Below the pieces are notes generated by a model. The model had not been told where the DNA came from and did not search any database. It was given only the letters and a program-made list of their open reading frames with translations. From Bacteroidales bacterium (GTDB lineage Bacteria; Bacteroidota; Bacteroidia; Bacteroidales; F082): 64,000 nucleotides of DNA. The number at the start of each line of letters is the position of its first letter. Position 1 is the first letter of the stretch. Made by a program: the position numbers and the translations under genes. This document shows positions 1-9,541 of the stretch, in pieces. The stretch covers positions 83,765 to 147,764 of the forward strand of contig WGCY01000009.1 of assembly GCA_015493525.1 (NCBI GenBank). Reading direction: 5' to 3'.

Positions 1-1063
1 CCTCGGGCCTGAAGGGGCTGGTGCCTTTCCACTGGCCATTGCTTTTGCCCAGTACCTGAATTGTACACATAAACAAGATGGCGACAGTTGCGGTACCTGT
101 CCCTCTTGTGTTAAGTATCAGAAGTTTGCCCATCCCGATTTGCATTTTATCTTCCCGACAACAACCAACGAAAAGGTTAAGAAACACCCAGCTTCAGAAC
201 TGTTTCAGGAAGAATGGCTAGATTTTGTGCAAAAAAAGGAGGGATATATTACCGAAAGTGAATGGTACGAAAAATTGGGCGTCGGAAATAAACAGGGGGC
301 AATTTACGCCCGCGATGCCAACGAAATTGTTCGTTTAATAGGTTTCAAACCCTATGAGGCGGCCTACAAAGTGGTTGTCATTTTTCAGGCGGAAAAATTG
401 AATGCTTCTGCCTCCAATAAATTGCTGAAAAGTTTTGAAGAACCGCCCGGCCATACTTTGCTCATCCTTGTTGCCGAGAGGTATGAACTGATTATTCCCA
501 CTGTGCGTTCAAGGGCGCAGCTGGTAAAAATCCCTAAGCTAAAGGATGAGGCTGTCATGGATGCTTTGCAAAAGAAGTTTTCCACAGAACTTACGCCGGA
601 AAAAATGGCGGAAATTGCTGCCACATCTCAGGGGAACTGGAACCTTGCCTTGCAGCTTACAGAGGAAACGGATGATAGTAAATATAATTTTCTGAAGTTT
701 CGTGAATGGATGCGGCTCTGTTTTCGTGGTAATGATTATCTCTCATTGCACAGCCTGATACAGGAACTTTCAAGGCTGGGACGGGAAAAACAGAAACGCT
801 TTTTGAAATATGGCCTTCAGGTAATGCATAACAGCCTGCTGGTAAATGGGGGGCAAAACATTGCAACAGTGGCAGGTGCTGATGAAAAGGACTACTTACG
901 GAAATTTGCCCCTTTTGTGAACGAGGCTAACCGGAAAGCGATGTATGCTTTGCTAAACGAAGCGGTTTATCATGTGGAACGCAATGCCCATCCGGGTATT
1001 TTGTTTGCCGATTTGAGTTTTAAGCTTTCTGCGTTGATGCGGTTGGGAAAACAACAGAAATAG
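1..1063 (+). CDS. holB: DNA polymerase III subunit delta', 5'-partial
   Basis: Clamp-loader subunit that helps place the sliding clamp on primed DNA. The reading frame is open from base 2, so the gene enters from outside the window; the first visible residues are a P-loop-like GPEGAG. A four-Cys zinc module follows (C then CGTCPSC), then a Walker-B-like stretch (QAEKLNASASNKLLKSFEEPP) and the sensor-1 segment TVRSRAQ, all typical of delta'. The C-terminal half is the helical collar domain. It is followed by ricT, the usual Bacteroidota order. The N-terminal few tens of residues are missing because of the window edge. Confidence 0.9.
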   Translation, partial: LGPEGAGAFPLAIAFAQYLNCTHKQDGDSCGTCPSCVKYQKFAHPDLHFIFPTTTNEKVKKHPASELFQEEWLDFVQKKEGYITESEWYEKLGVGNKQGAIYARDANEIVRLIGFKPYEAAYKVVVIFQAEKLNASASNKLLKSFEEPPGHTLLILVAERYELIIPTVRSRAQLVKIPKLKDEAVMDALQKKFSTELTPEKMAEIAATSQGNWNLALQLTEETDDSKYNFLKFREWMRLCFRGNDYLSLHSLIQELSRLGREKQKRFLKYGLQVMHNSLLVNGGQNIATVAGADEKDYLRKFAPFVNEANRKAMYALLNEAVYHVERNAHPGILFADLSFKLSALMRLGKQQK

Positions 1064-1138
1064 TTCTCATTGTGGTTTTTTGTGGGGATGGGAACGAAAA
1101 CTTTTCCATATGGAAAATGCTGCCAAGTAGAATTTTCC

Positions 1139-1146
1139 TACTTTTG
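1139..1146 (+). promoter_or_regulatory. Bacteroidota -7 element upstream of ricT
   Basis: TACTTTTG fits the TAnnTTTG consensus. The predicted transcription start would be about 6 bases upstream of the ricT ATG, so the transcript has almost no leader. Confidence 0.5.
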
Positions 1147-1158
1147 TAGTTTCATGAA

Positions 1159-2280
1159 ATGAAGGTTCGGCTAATGATAAATAAATTGGAAAATAGAGAT
1201 TCAATCAATCAAAATACAGGCAACAGGGGATGCTGTGTCGTGGATATCAAAGCTGAAGAATACTCTGTGAATCAGGCAAGATGCTGTAAACTGAATTCAT
1301 TTAATTGGCTCTCCGGATATGATGATCCCGGACAGGAGGGGAAAGAGCAGTATGTGGAAGTACGTTTCAAAAACGGACGAAAAGATTTCTTTTTGTGTCC
1401 GCCGGAACTTCATCTTAAAGAAAACGAGATTGTTACTGTGGAAACAAGTCCGGGCCATGACATTGGAATTGTTGCCCTGACCGGTACATTGGTAGAGCAA
1501 CAAATGGCGCGAAAAAATTATAATCCCGACCGGTCTGAAATAAAAAAGGTGTACCGGCACGCCCGATTGAGCGACATAGAAAAATGGATGGCAGCTGTTT
1601 CGCTCGAGAAGCAGACTTTGCATGGTACACGCCGTATTGCCGGTGAACTTGGACTTGAAATGAAGGTCAATGATGTGGAGTATTTTGGTGATAAAACCAA
1701 AGCTGTTTTTTATTTTACGGCCGGTGAAAGGGTTGATTTCCGCCAGTTGATCCGTCGCCTTGCCGATGAGTTTAAAGTCCGGATTGAGATGCGCCAAATC
1801 GGGGTACGGCAGGAAGCTGCAAAATTGGGTGGCATTGGCTCCTGCGGGCGTGAGCTTTGCTGTGCCTCCCACATGAGCACTTTTAAAAGTGTTTCCACTA
1901 ACTCTGCCCGGACACAGCAACTCTCCCTTAATCCACAAAAACTGGCCGGACAGTGTGGCAAACTGAAATGCTGCCTCAATTATGAGCTGGATGACTATCT
2001 CGATGCCCTGGCAGAATTTCCTGATAACAAAACGGCCCTGAAAACAAAAAAAGGAATGGCTTATCATCAGAAAAGTGATATCTTTCAGAAGCTTATGTGG
2101 TTTGCTTATGCTGACGATCCCAACAACATGATGGCTTTGCCTGTGGGCAAAGTGAAAAAAATTATGGCAATGAACCAAAAGAACAGGTTTCCGTCCGATA
2201 TAGAATCTTTTGCCCTGCAAACGGAACAAAAATCTGCCGAACCGGCTAACGGTGCAGATGACTTTGCTTCCTATATTTAA
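1159..2280 (+). CDS. ricT: PSP1/RicT-like iron-sulfur regulatory protein
   Basis: 373-aa protein of the PSP1 C-terminal domain family (RicT/YaaT). In Bacillus, RicT is part of a [4Fe-4S] complex affecting RNA processing and differentiation; the role in Bacteroidota is not established. Seen here: the C-terminal PSP1 core and two cysteine clusters (GSCGRELCC and QCGKLKCC) that fit cluster ligands. Two further CC pairs lie near the N-terminus (GCCVV and RCCKL). ATG at 1159 is used; an in-frame ATG five codons on (1174) is possible. It sits between holB and gldH, the conserved order of the phylum. Confidence 0.85.
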   Translation: MKVRLMINKLENRDSINQNTGNRGCCVVDIKAEEYSVNQARCCKLNSFNWLSGYDDPGQEGKEQYVEVRFKNGRKDFFLCPPELHLKENEIVTVETSPGHDIGIVALTGTLVEQQMARKNYNPDRSEIKKVYRHARLSDIEKWMAAVSLEKQTLHGTRRIAGELGLEMKVNDVEYFGDKTKAVFYFTAGERVDFRQLIRRLADEFKVRIEMRQIGVRQEAAKLGGIGSCGRELCCASHMSTFKSVSTNSARTQQLSLNPQKLAGQCGKLKCCLNYELDDYLDALAEFPDNKTALKTKKGMAYHQKSDIFQKLMWFAYADDPNNMMALPVGKVKKIMAMNQKNRFPSDIESFALQTEQKSAEPANGADDFASYI

Positions 2281-2356
2281 ATGACAGAAAGCCGGTATCG
2301 TATTTATCTTATCTTTATGAATAATAAATCATACAAATTTTCATTATTACTAAAGT

Positions 2357-2833
2357 ATGTGCTCGTCTCGTGTTAAAACATTTATCCTCTCTTCTCTTGC
2401 AGCGGTTTTTTTCCTGACCGGATGCGGCAGGCCGGCTTTGTTTACGCAAGCCGTTGATCTTCACGGTGTATGGCCAAAAGACAAAGCGGCTAAATTCGTT
2501 GTGCCGGTTTCAGACACGGTTGCCCCATATGATTTTTATATAAACGTCAGGCATACAGGAAAATACAGGTACAGTAACCTTTACCTTTTTATGGAAACCC
2601 GTTTTCCGGATGGAAAATATACGAGGGATACACTGGAAATTATGTTGGCCAATGTTCAGGGAAAATGGCTCGGAAAAGGGTGGGGAGAGATAAAAGAAGA
2701 CCATGTGCTGCTTAAACGAAAGTTGCGGTTTCCTTTGTCGGGAGATTATACGTTTTTGATATGGCAGGCCATGCGTGTTGATACACTGAAAGCCGTTAAA
2801 AGTGTGGGGCTGGAAATTGAGAGTGCAAAATAA
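2357..2833 (+). CDS. gldH: Gliding-motility lipoprotein GldH family
   Basis: 158-aa lipoprotein. A hydrophobic signal peptide ends in the lipobox LTGC, so the mature protein is probably anchored by the Cys at about residue 23. The rest matches GldH in size, in conserved aromatic and charged blocks (MWQAMRVDTL-like C-terminus, GKGWGEIKE) and in position after ricT. GldH belongs to the gliding/type IX secretion set, but GldH homologues are also found in non-gliding Bacteroidota, so motility cannot be concluded. Confidence 0.82.
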   Translation: MCSSRVKTFILSSLAAVFFLTGCGRPALFTQAVDLHGVWPKDKAAKFVVPVSDTVAPYDFYINVRHTGKYRYSNLYLFMETRFPDGKYTRDTLEIMLANVQGKWLGKGWGEIKEDHVLLKRKLRFPLSGDYTFLIWQAMRVDTLKAVKSVGLEIESAK

Positions 2834-2851
2834 AAAATTTTAGAATAGTTT

Positions 2852-5146
2852 ATGGAGCAGAAAACGACTGGAAAGACAGCAAAGAAAAAGCGGAAATGGT
2901 TTAACTATTTAACCAAGTTCTGGCTGCTTTATTTAATTGGTTTCGGACTGGTTATTCTCTTCTTTTATGGAGTTGTTACCGGATTTTTTGGTAAGATGCC
3001 TACTTTTCAGCAATTGGAAAACCCGAAGAGCAACCTGGCTTCCGAAGTGTTTTCTTCCGATGGCCACCTGCTCGGGACTTATTTCATCGAAAATCGCTCC
3101 AATGTTACTTACCGGCAGGTTTCGCCCTATCTGATCAATGCCCTGATTGCCACCGAAGATGTCCGTTTTGAAGAACATTCGGGAATTGACCCGCGTGCTT
3201 TAATGCGTGTACTTTATGGCGTGCTTACCGGAAAACACAAAGGGGGTGGAAGTACCATAACGCAACAGCTGGCCAAGAATTTGTTTCCACGGGGCAAACT
3301 GAACAAATTACAACTCGTTGTCCGTAAGTTTCAGGAATGGGTTACCGCTGTGAAACTGGAGCGGTATTACTCAAAAGAAGAGATTATTGCCATGTACCTG
3401 AACACGGTTTTTTTCGGGCACAACGCATATGGAATAAAATCGGCGGCCAAAACTTTCTTTGCTAAATCCCCCGATTCACTGAACCTTCAGGAATCTGCCC
3501 TGCTGGCAGGGGTGGTAAATATGCCCACACACTACAGCCCTATTTTGCATCCGAAAGCTTCTATGGAAAGACGTAACCTGGTACTTTCGCAAATGGCAAA
3601 ATACGGTTATATTACGCCTGCCGAGCGAGATTCTGTCGAAAAACTGCCCCTGGGTGTTGAACATTACGGGTTGCTGGGGCATAATACGGGCGAAGCACGC
3701 TATTTCAGGGAGTACCTCCGGCTTGTGATGAACAAGTGGTGTGCCGCTCATTTTAAGTCCAACGGCCAACCGTATAATCTTTATAAAGATGGGCTGCGTA
3801 TCTATACCACTATCGATACCCGCATTCAGCGCGATGCCGAAGATGCGGTGCATGAGTACCTCTCTACCTATTTGCAGCCGGCATTTTACGCTCACTGGAA
3901 AAATCATCCTGATGCCCCGTTTGTATTTCCGGGGGCTACCCCTCAGGAGACAAACAAGCAGATTAAAAAAATTATGGCCCAGGCTATGCACCGGTCCGAG
4001 CGTTACCGTTTGATGAAACTGGCAGGGGTTTCGCCCGATTCCATAAAAATGGCTTTTGAAAAACTCGTTCGGATGAAGGTGTTCTCCTGGAAAGGCATTG
4101 TGGACACAACCATGACACCCATGGATTCTATCCGCTATTACAAATTTTTACTGAATGCCGGATTGATGTCCATGGAACCGCAGACGGGCTATGTAAGGGC
4201 ATATGTGGGCGGTATCGATTATCGGTTTTTCAAGTACGACCATGTTACCCAGGCCAAACGGCAGGTAGGCTCCACATTTAAACCATTCCTTTATACGCTT
4301 GCCATGCAGGAAGGTGAATACAGCCCTTGTTACAAAGTGCCGAATATCTCCTATAGTGTAAAAATGCCCAATGGAAAATACTGGACACCACACAACGCCG
4401 ATTCGCGCCGTATCGGACAGGAAGTTACCCTGAAGTGGGCTTTGGCCAACTCGAACAACTGGATTTCGGCCTGGCTGATCAGCCGTTTTTCACCACAGGC
4501 AGTGATTCAAATGGCCCACAAAATGGGTGTTACCTCATATATTCCCCCTGTTCCGTCCATCGCTCTCGGGACACCGGACCTCTCTCTTTACGAGATGGTG
4601 GGTGCCATGAATACTTTTCCTGACAAAGGCGTTTACATCAAGCCCGTTTTCATTACAAAAATTGAAGATAAAAATGGTAATGTGCTTTACCGGGTTGCCC
4701 CGAAGAAAACGGAGGCCATGAGCGAAATTACAGCTTACAAAATGATTAAGCTTTTAGAAGGTGTTGTGGAAAGCGGAACCGGTATTCGTTTGCGGTACAG
4801 ATACGGATTTAACAACGCCGTGGCAGGCAAAACAGGAACTACGCAGAACCAGTCGGATGGCTGGTTTATGGGCATTGTCCCCAAACTGACAACGGGCGTG
4901 TGGGTTGGTGCCGAAGACAGAAGCGTACATTTCAGGACAATCAGACTGGGGCAGGGTGCCAATATGGCCCTCCCCATTTGGGCTATCTTTATGAAAAAAG
5001 TTTATGCAGACCCTTCGCTGGGTATCAGCCTTTCGGATGACTTCTCCAAACCGTTGAAAAATATTGATATCGAATTTGATTGTGGCAAATATGACAAAAA
5101 GCACAAAGGACTGGACCCGGATGCGACACAAACAGATCATTTTTAA
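2852..5146 (+). CDS. mrcA: Class A penicillin-binding protein 1A (transglycosylase/transpeptidase)
   Basis: 764-aa bifunctional cell-wall synthase. One membrane anchor lies at about residues 25-45. The GT51 glycosyltransferase domain carries EDVRFEEHSGID (catalytic Glu) and GGSTITQQLAKN. The transpeptidase domain carries the SxxK box STFK (after RQVG), the SxN box SNN, and KTGTT. Length is normal. It starts 18 bases after gldH, suggesting co-transcription. It polymerises and cross-links peptidoglycan at the outer face of the inner membrane. Confidence 0.93.
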   Translation: MEQKTTGKTAKKKRKWFNYLTKFWLLYLIGFGLVILFFYGVVTGFFGKMPTFQQLENPKSNLASEVFSSDGHLLGTYFIENRSNVTYRQVSPYLINALIATEDVRFEEHSGIDPRALMRVLYGVLTGKHKGGGSTITQQLAKNLFPRGKLNKLQLVVRKFQEWVTAVKLERYYSKEEIIAMYLNTVFFGHNAYGIKSAAKTFFAKSPDSLNLQESALLAGVVNMPTHYSPILHPKASMERRNLVLSQMAKYGYITPAERDSVEKLPLGVEHYGLLGHNTGEARYFREYLRLVMNKWCAAHFKSNGQPYNLYKDGLRIYTTIDTRIQRDAEDAVHEYLSTYLQPAFYAHWKNHPDAPFVFPGATPQETNKQIKKIMAQAMHRSERYRLMKLAGVSPDSIKMAFEKLVRMKVFSWKGIVDTTMTPMDSIRYYKFLLNAGLMSMEPQTGYVRAYVGGIDYRFFKYDHVTQAKRQVGSTFKPFLYTLAMQEGEYSPCYKVPNISYSVKMPNGKYWTPHNADSRRIGQEVTLKWALANSNNWISAWLISRFSPQAVIQMAHKMGVTSYIPPVPSIALGTPDLSLYEMVGAMNTFPDKGVYIKPVFITKIEDKNGNVLYRVAPKKTEAMSEITAYKMIKLLEGVVESGTGIRLRYRYGFNNAVAGKTGTTQNQSDGWFMGIVPKLTTGVWVGAEDRSVHFRTIRLGQGANMALPIWAIFMKKVYADPSLGISLSDDFSKPLKNIDIEFDCGKYDKKHKGLDPDATQTDHF

Positions 5147-5185
5147 TCCGGACATTAATTAATAATTTGGTTTAGAACGTAAAAT

Positions 5186-6322
5186 ATGAAATATCCCATG
5201 GTTGACCTTTTGGGTCAGTATCAAAAAATAAAACCACAGATAGATGCAGCTATCAGCGAAGTGATAGACAATACGGCTTTTATCAAAGGCCCTGCCGTGA
5301 AGCGGTTTCAGGAACATCTCGAAAGCTATTTAAACGTGAAACATGTGATAACCTGTGGCAATGGTACCGATGCTTTGCAGCTGGCACTCATGGCCCTTGA
5401 TTTGCAACCGGGCGATGAGGTCATTACTACCTCTTTCACTTTTATTGCCACGGCAGAAGTCATCGCCCTGCTGAAGTTGACACCGGTGTTGGTGGATGTG
5501 CTTCCCGATACGTACAATATCGATCCGGATGCTGTAAGAAAAGCTGTTACACCACGGACAAAAGCCATTATTCCGGTGCATTTGTTTGGGCAAACAGCTG
5601 ATATGCAACAGATTATGGATATTGCCCGCAAACATAACCTGTTTGTTGTTGAAGATACTGCACAGGCGTTGGGTGCTGATTTTGCCCATCCGCAAACAGG
5701 AGAAAAGCAAAAGGCGGGCACGATGGGCACCATAGGCTGTACCTCCTTTTTCCCCTCTAAAAATCTGGGTGCCTTTGGGGATGGCGGGGCGGTTTTTACC
5801 AACGATGACCTGCTTGCCGAAAAGTTACGTATGTTGGCAAACCACGGTATGAAAGTCAGGTATTATCACGATCATATTGGTATTAACTCGCGCCTTGACA
5901 CGCTGCAGGCAGCTGTTCTGGATGTGAAACTTGCCCACTTGGATGAATATGCTGCAGCACGGCAAAAAGCTGCTGCTTTTTATGACAGGGCATTTGCTGA
6001 TTGTGAGAAGATAATTACACCGGCAACGGCATCCTTTACTGCCCACGTTTTCCATCAATATACTGTGGTCTTGAAAGATGTGGATCGGAAAGCTTTGATG
6101 CAATTTCTTGCAGAACGGGGTATTGCCTCGGCAGTTTACTATCCGGTACCGTTACATTTGCAGAAAGCTTATCGCAGCCAACGTTATGGCGAAGGTGATT
6201 TTCCGGTAACGGAAGCACTTAGCCGGTCGGTTATGTCACTGCCAATTCATACGGAACTGACACCCGAAATTCAGGAAGTAATTGCCGGAGCGGTACTAGA
6301 ATTTATACATAAAAACGGATAA
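5186..6322 (+). CDS. DegT/DnrJ/EryC1/StrS sugar aminotransferase
   Basis: 378-aa PLP-dependent aminotransferase acting on a nucleotide-linked keto-sugar. The PLP lysine is in FFPSKNLGAFGDGG at about residue 192; GNGTDALQLAL and EDTAQALGA are typical fold-type I contacts. The next gene is a WbpD/WlbB-like acetyltransferase, which suggests a 3-amino sugar such as UDP-GlcNAc3NA(c)A, but the oxidase and dehydrogenase partners are not in this window. Product name beyond the family is inference. Confidence 0.88.
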   Translation: MKYPMVDLLGQYQKIKPQIDAAISEVIDNTAFIKGPAVKRFQEHLESYLNVKHVITCGNGTDALQLALMALDLQPGDEVITTSFTFIATAEVIALLKLTPVLVDVLPDTYNIDPDAVRKAVTPRTKAIIPVHLFGQTADMQQIMDIARKHNLFVVEDTAQALGADFAHPQTGEKQKAGTMGTIGCTSFFPSKNLGAFGDGGAVFTNDDLLAEKLRMLANHGMKVRYYHDHIGINSRLDTLQAAVLDVKLAHLDEYAAARQKAAAFYDRAFADCEKIITPATASFTAHVFHQYTVVLKDVDRKALMQFLAERGIASAVYYPVPLHLQKAYRSQRYGEGDFPVTEALSRSVMSLPIHTELTPEIQEVIAGAVLEFIHKNG

Positions 6323-6324
6323 CT

Positions 6325-6900
6325 ATGAGTAAAGAATATTTTGCCCACGAAACAGCTGTGATAGATGCAGGCTGTGATATAGGAAAAGGAACCAAAATCT
6401 GGCATTTCTCGCATATTATGAGTGGGTGCAAGTTGGGGGAAAATTGTAACATTGGCCAGAATGTGGTGGTTTCGCCGGAAGTAAAACTCGGAAAGAACGT
6501 AAAGGTACAGAATAATGTTTCCATTTACACGGGAGTCATTTGTGAAGATGATGTCTTTCTTGGTCCCTCCATGGTTTTTACCAATGTGGTTAACCCGCGG
6601 AGCAACGTTAACCGCAGGGGGCAATACACCAAAACAATCGTCCACAGGGGCGTTTCCATCGGTGCCAATGCCACCATTGTTTGCGGGCACGACATCGGAA
6701 AATTTGCTTTTATCGGTGCCGGAGCGGTTGTAACCAAAGAGGTACTGCCTTATGCCCTTGTTGTGGGAAATCCGGCGCGGCAAATAGGCTGGATGAGTGA
6801 ATATGGCCATCGGCTGGTGTTCGACAAAAACAACAGGGCCGAATGTCCGGAAAGCCACGAAAAGTACCTGTTGGAAGCAGGCAAAGTCAGAAAAATATAA
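6325..6900 (+). CDS. Left-handed beta-helix N-acetyltransferase (WbpD/WlbB-like)
   Basis: 191-aa hexapeptide-repeat acyltransferase. Repeated I-G-x-x-x-x turns run through most of the protein (CDIGKGTKI, CNIGQNVVV, VSIGANATIVCG, AFIGAGAVVTKEV), ending in the characteristic GNPARQIGWMSEYG tail seen in UDP-amino-sugar acetyltransferases. It starts two bases after the aminotransferase stop, so the two are almost certainly translated from one message and act in sequence: amination, then N-acetylation. Confidence 0.85.
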   Translation: MSKEYFAHETAVIDAGCDIGKGTKIWHFSHIMSGCKLGENCNIGQNVVVSPEVKLGKNVKVQNNVSIYTGVICEDDVFLGPSMVFTNVVNPRSNVNRRGQYTKTIVHRGVSIGANATIVCGHDIGKFAFIGAGAVVTKEVLPYALVVGNPARQIGWMSEYGHRLVFDKNNRAECPESHEKYLLEAGKVRKI

Positions 6901-6912
6901 ATCCTTTATGTT

Positions 6913-7935
6913 ATGAAAATTCTTGTTACAGGTGGCACAGGATACATTGGTTCCCATACGGTTGTTGAGTTACAAAGCAAGGGCTTTGAGGTAATTATCG
7001 TGGATAACCTCTCCAATTCAAGTGCCGAAATTGTGGATAAGATTGAAAAAATCACCGGTATCCGTCCGGTTTTGGAAGTGTTTGACCTGGGCGACCGCGA
7101 GAAGACAGCCGACTTTTTTAAGAGAAATTCAGATATCATGGGCGTCATTCATTTTGCTGCTTTTAAGGCCGTGGGCGAATCGGTCGAGAAGCCGTTGATG
7201 TACTACCGGAACAACCTTGTTTCGCTGATGAATATTCTGGAAAGCATGAAAGAGACCGGTGTCCGGAATTTTGTGTTCTCGTCCTCCTGTACCGTTTATG
7301 GCCAGCCCGACAAGCTTCCCGTTTCGGAAAAAGCACCCATAAAAACAGCCGAGTCACCTTATGGCAACACGAAACAAATCTCGGAAGAGATTATTCAGGA
7401 TACAATTAAAACATCTGATATTCACGGGATTGCTTTGCGCTATTTTAATCCCATTGGGGCACACGAAACCGCTTTGATAGGAGAGTTGCCCCTTGGCGTT
7501 CCCAACAACCTTGTGCCTTTTATCACCCAAACGGCTATGGGCATTCGCGATCAGCTGAAAGTTTTTGGAGATGATTATCCAACACCCGATGGCACGCCCA
7601 TTCGCGATTATATCCATGTGGTAGATCTCGCCAAAGCCCATGTGGTGGCCGTGAACCGTATGATTCAAGACAAGATGAAAAAGGCCTTTGAAGTCTTTAA
7701 CCTGGGCACGGGAAAGGGCTATTCGGTATTGGAAGTAATCCGTGCTTTTGAAAAATCCTCCGGACGGAAACTGAATTATAAAATTGTCGGCCGGCGCGAA
7801 GGCGATATCATCCAGGTTTGGGCGGACCCTTCCTTTTCCAACAAAGAGCTGGGCTGGAAAGCCGAAAAAGGGCTGGACGAGATGGTGGCTTCTGCCTGGA
7901 AATGGGAACAGGCTTACCGCACTGAAAATTCGTAA
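6913..7935 (+). CDS. galE: UDP-glucose 4-epimerase
   Basis: 340-aa extended short-chain dehydrogenase/reductase. It has an N-terminal NAD motif (GGTGYIGSHT), the catalytic SSSCTVYG serine/threonine segment, and the YGNTK Tyr-x-x-x-Lys pair. The C-terminal substrate domain is normal in length. It interconverts UDP-glucose and UDP-galactose (or the GlcNAc forms) in the cytoplasm. It is the third gene of the nucleotide-sugar operon, 12 bases after the acetyltransferase. Confidence 0.92.
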   Translation: MKILVTGGTGYIGSHTVVELQSKGFEVIIVDNLSNSSAEIVDKIEKITGIRPVLEVFDLGDREKTADFFKRNSDIMGVIHFAAFKAVGESVEKPLMYYRNNLVSLMNILESMKETGVRNFVFSSSCTVYGQPDKLPVSEKAPIKTAESPYGNTKQISEEIIQDTIKTSDIHGIALRYFNPIGAHETALIGELPLGVPNNLVPFITQTAMGIRDQLKVFGDDYPTPDGTPIRDYIHVVDLAKAHVVAVNRMIQDKMKKAFEVFNLGTGKGYSVLEVIRAFEKSSGRKLNYKIVGRREGDIIQVWADPSFSNKELGWKAEKGLDEMVASAWKWEQAYRTENS

Positions 7936-7980
7936 TGGAACATGACCAATAATATGATAACAGAACAAAATAATACACAG

Positions 7981-9033
7981 ATGAAAAAAATCCTGATTAC
8001 CGGCGGTGCCGGATTTATAGGCTCGCATGTGGTGCGGCTGTTTGTAAACAAATACCCTGATTATGAGATTTATAACCTCGACAAGCTGACCTATGCCGGA
8101 AACCTTGAGAACCTGAAAGATGTGGCCCAAAAGCCCAACTATCATTTTGTGCTGGGCGATATCACGGAGGATGCTTTCATTGGTGCGTTGTTTCAAAAGG
8201 AGCAGTTTGATGGTGTCATTCACCTTGCTGCCGAATCGCACGTGGACAGGTCCATTACCCATCCCAACGAGTTTGTCATGACCAATGTGGTGGGGACGGT
8301 AAACTTGCTGAATGCTGCCAAAGCCATCTGGAAAGACCATCCGGATGGAAAACGCTTTTACCATGTGTCAACGGATGAGGTGTACGGGGCATTGGGCAGC
8401 GAAGGCTATTTCACGGAAGAGACCCGCTACGATCCGCACAGCCCTTACTCTGCCTCTAAAGCAAGCTCGGACCATTTTGTGAGGGCTTATCACGATACTT
8501 ACGGCCTGCCTGTCGTTATTTCCAATTGCTCCAACAACTATGGACCAAATCAGTTTCCCGAGAAGCTGATTCCGCTGTTTATCAATAATATCCGGCACAA
8601 TAAGCCGTTGCCCGTGTATGGGAAAGGGGTGAATGTCCGCGATTGGCTCTATGTGGTTGATCATGCGGTGGCAATTGATGTAATATACCACAAAGGCACT
8701 GTTGGTGAGACATTCAACATTGGCGGGCACAATGAGTGGCGTAACATTGATTTGATAAAGGTGTTGTGCAAAGTGGTGGATAAAAAGCTGGGGCGCGAAC
8801 CCGGGGTTTCCGAAAAACTCATCACTTATGTTACCGACCGTGCCGGCCACGATTTGCGTTATGCCATTGATTCTTCAAAATTACAACGTGAACTGGGCTG
8901 GAAACCCAGCCTGCAGTTTGAGGAAGGCATTGAAAAAACGGTGGACTGGTACCTGAACAACCAGCCGTGGCTTGACAATGTTACCTCCGGAAATTACCAG
9001 AATTACTACCGTGAGATGTATGAAAACCGGTAA
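7981..9033 (+). CDS. rfbB: dTDP-glucose 4,6-dehydratase
   Basis: 350 aa from the ATG at 7981, chosen because MKKILITGGAGFIGSH is the normal family N-terminus; an upstream in-frame ATG at 7942 would add 13 atypical residues. NAD motif GGAGFIGSH, active-site STDEVYG and YSASKASSDH are all intact. The enzyme forms dTDP-4-keto-6-deoxyglucose, a precursor of rhamnose and other deoxysugars. No rfbA, rfbC or rfbD is present nearby. Confidence 0.92.
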   Translation: MKKILITGGAGFIGSHVVRLFVNKYPDYEIYNLDKLTYAGNLENLKDVAQKPNYHFVLGDITEDAFIGALFQKEQFDGVIHLAAESHVDRSITHPNEFVMTNVVGTVNLLNAAKAIWKDHPDGKRFYHVSTDEVYGALGSEGYFTEETRYDPHSPYSASKASSDHFVRAYHDTYGLPVVISNCSNNYGPNQFPEKLIPLFINNIRHNKPLPVYGKGVNVRDWLYVVDHAVAIDVIYHKGTVGETFNIGGHNEWRNIDLIKVLCKVVDKKLGREPGVSEKLITYVTDRAGHDLRYAIDSSKLQRELGWKPSLQFEEGIEKTVDWYLNNQPWLDNVTSGNYQNYYREMYENR

Positions 9034-9226
9034 TTAACGATTTCCGGGGATATTTGTTCCTGATTTTTAGAAAGGATTTTGAGGGGAAGCAGAAGATAAA
9101 AAACTGTAATACAGTAGCTAAGATAAATTGCGGACATCGGAAATATTTTTAAAGAAACATTTGAAAAATTCAAAAAATATTCCGTTCTTTGCACTCCATT
9201 TTTTGAACACGATAAAACGTACAACC

Positions 9227-9466
9227 ATGTCAAGAATTTGTCAGATAACAGGAAAAAAAGTGATTACCGGAAACAACGTTTCCCATTCACATATTAAAAC
9301 CAGAAGAAAATTTCATCCGAACCTCCATACCAAACGGTTTTATGTTCCTGAAACCGATAAATGGGTTACCCTGATGGTATCGGCTGCCGGAATCAGAACA
9401 ATTAACAAAAAAGGTATTTTCAATGCTTTGAAAGAAGCCGAGGAAAAAGGTTTTTATAAAGCCTGA
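9227..9466 (+). CDS. rpmB: Ribosomal protein bL28
   Basis: 79-aa large-subunit protein. The ATG at 9227 gives the family start [12 protein letters not shown]; the longer open frame from 9128 has no L28 homology. A promoter-like TTTG (about 9157) and TTCTTTG (about 9191) pair lies just upstream. It ends shortly before a strong hairpin terminator shared with the convergent adenylate kinase gene. Confidence 0.93.
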   Translation: MSRICQITGKKVITGNNVSHSHIKTRRKFHPNLHTKRFYVPETDKWVTLMVSAAGIRTINKKGIFNALKEAEEKGFYKA

Positions 9467-9493
9467 GTTAAAAAATTATGTTTATAAAAAAAA

Positions 9494-9523
9494 GCTGCAA
9501 ATCATTGATTTGCAGCTTTTTTT
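9494..9523. terminator. Bidirectional intrinsic terminator between rpmB and adk
   Basis: Perfect 10-bp inverted repeat GCTGCAAATC / GATTTGCAGC with a 3-base loop. It is preceded by an A-run and followed by a T-run, so it can work for both convergent transcripts. Confidence 0.85.
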
Positions 9524-9541
9524 ATGCTTATCAACCCCGGG

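Noticed and set aside
1297..2229. 310-codon minus-strand open frame opposite ricT
   Set aside because: Antisense shadow of a well-supported gene; no family features and no promoter.
3476..3991. Long minus-strand frames opposite the penicillin-binding protein
   Set aside because: Antisense shadows with no recognisable domain.
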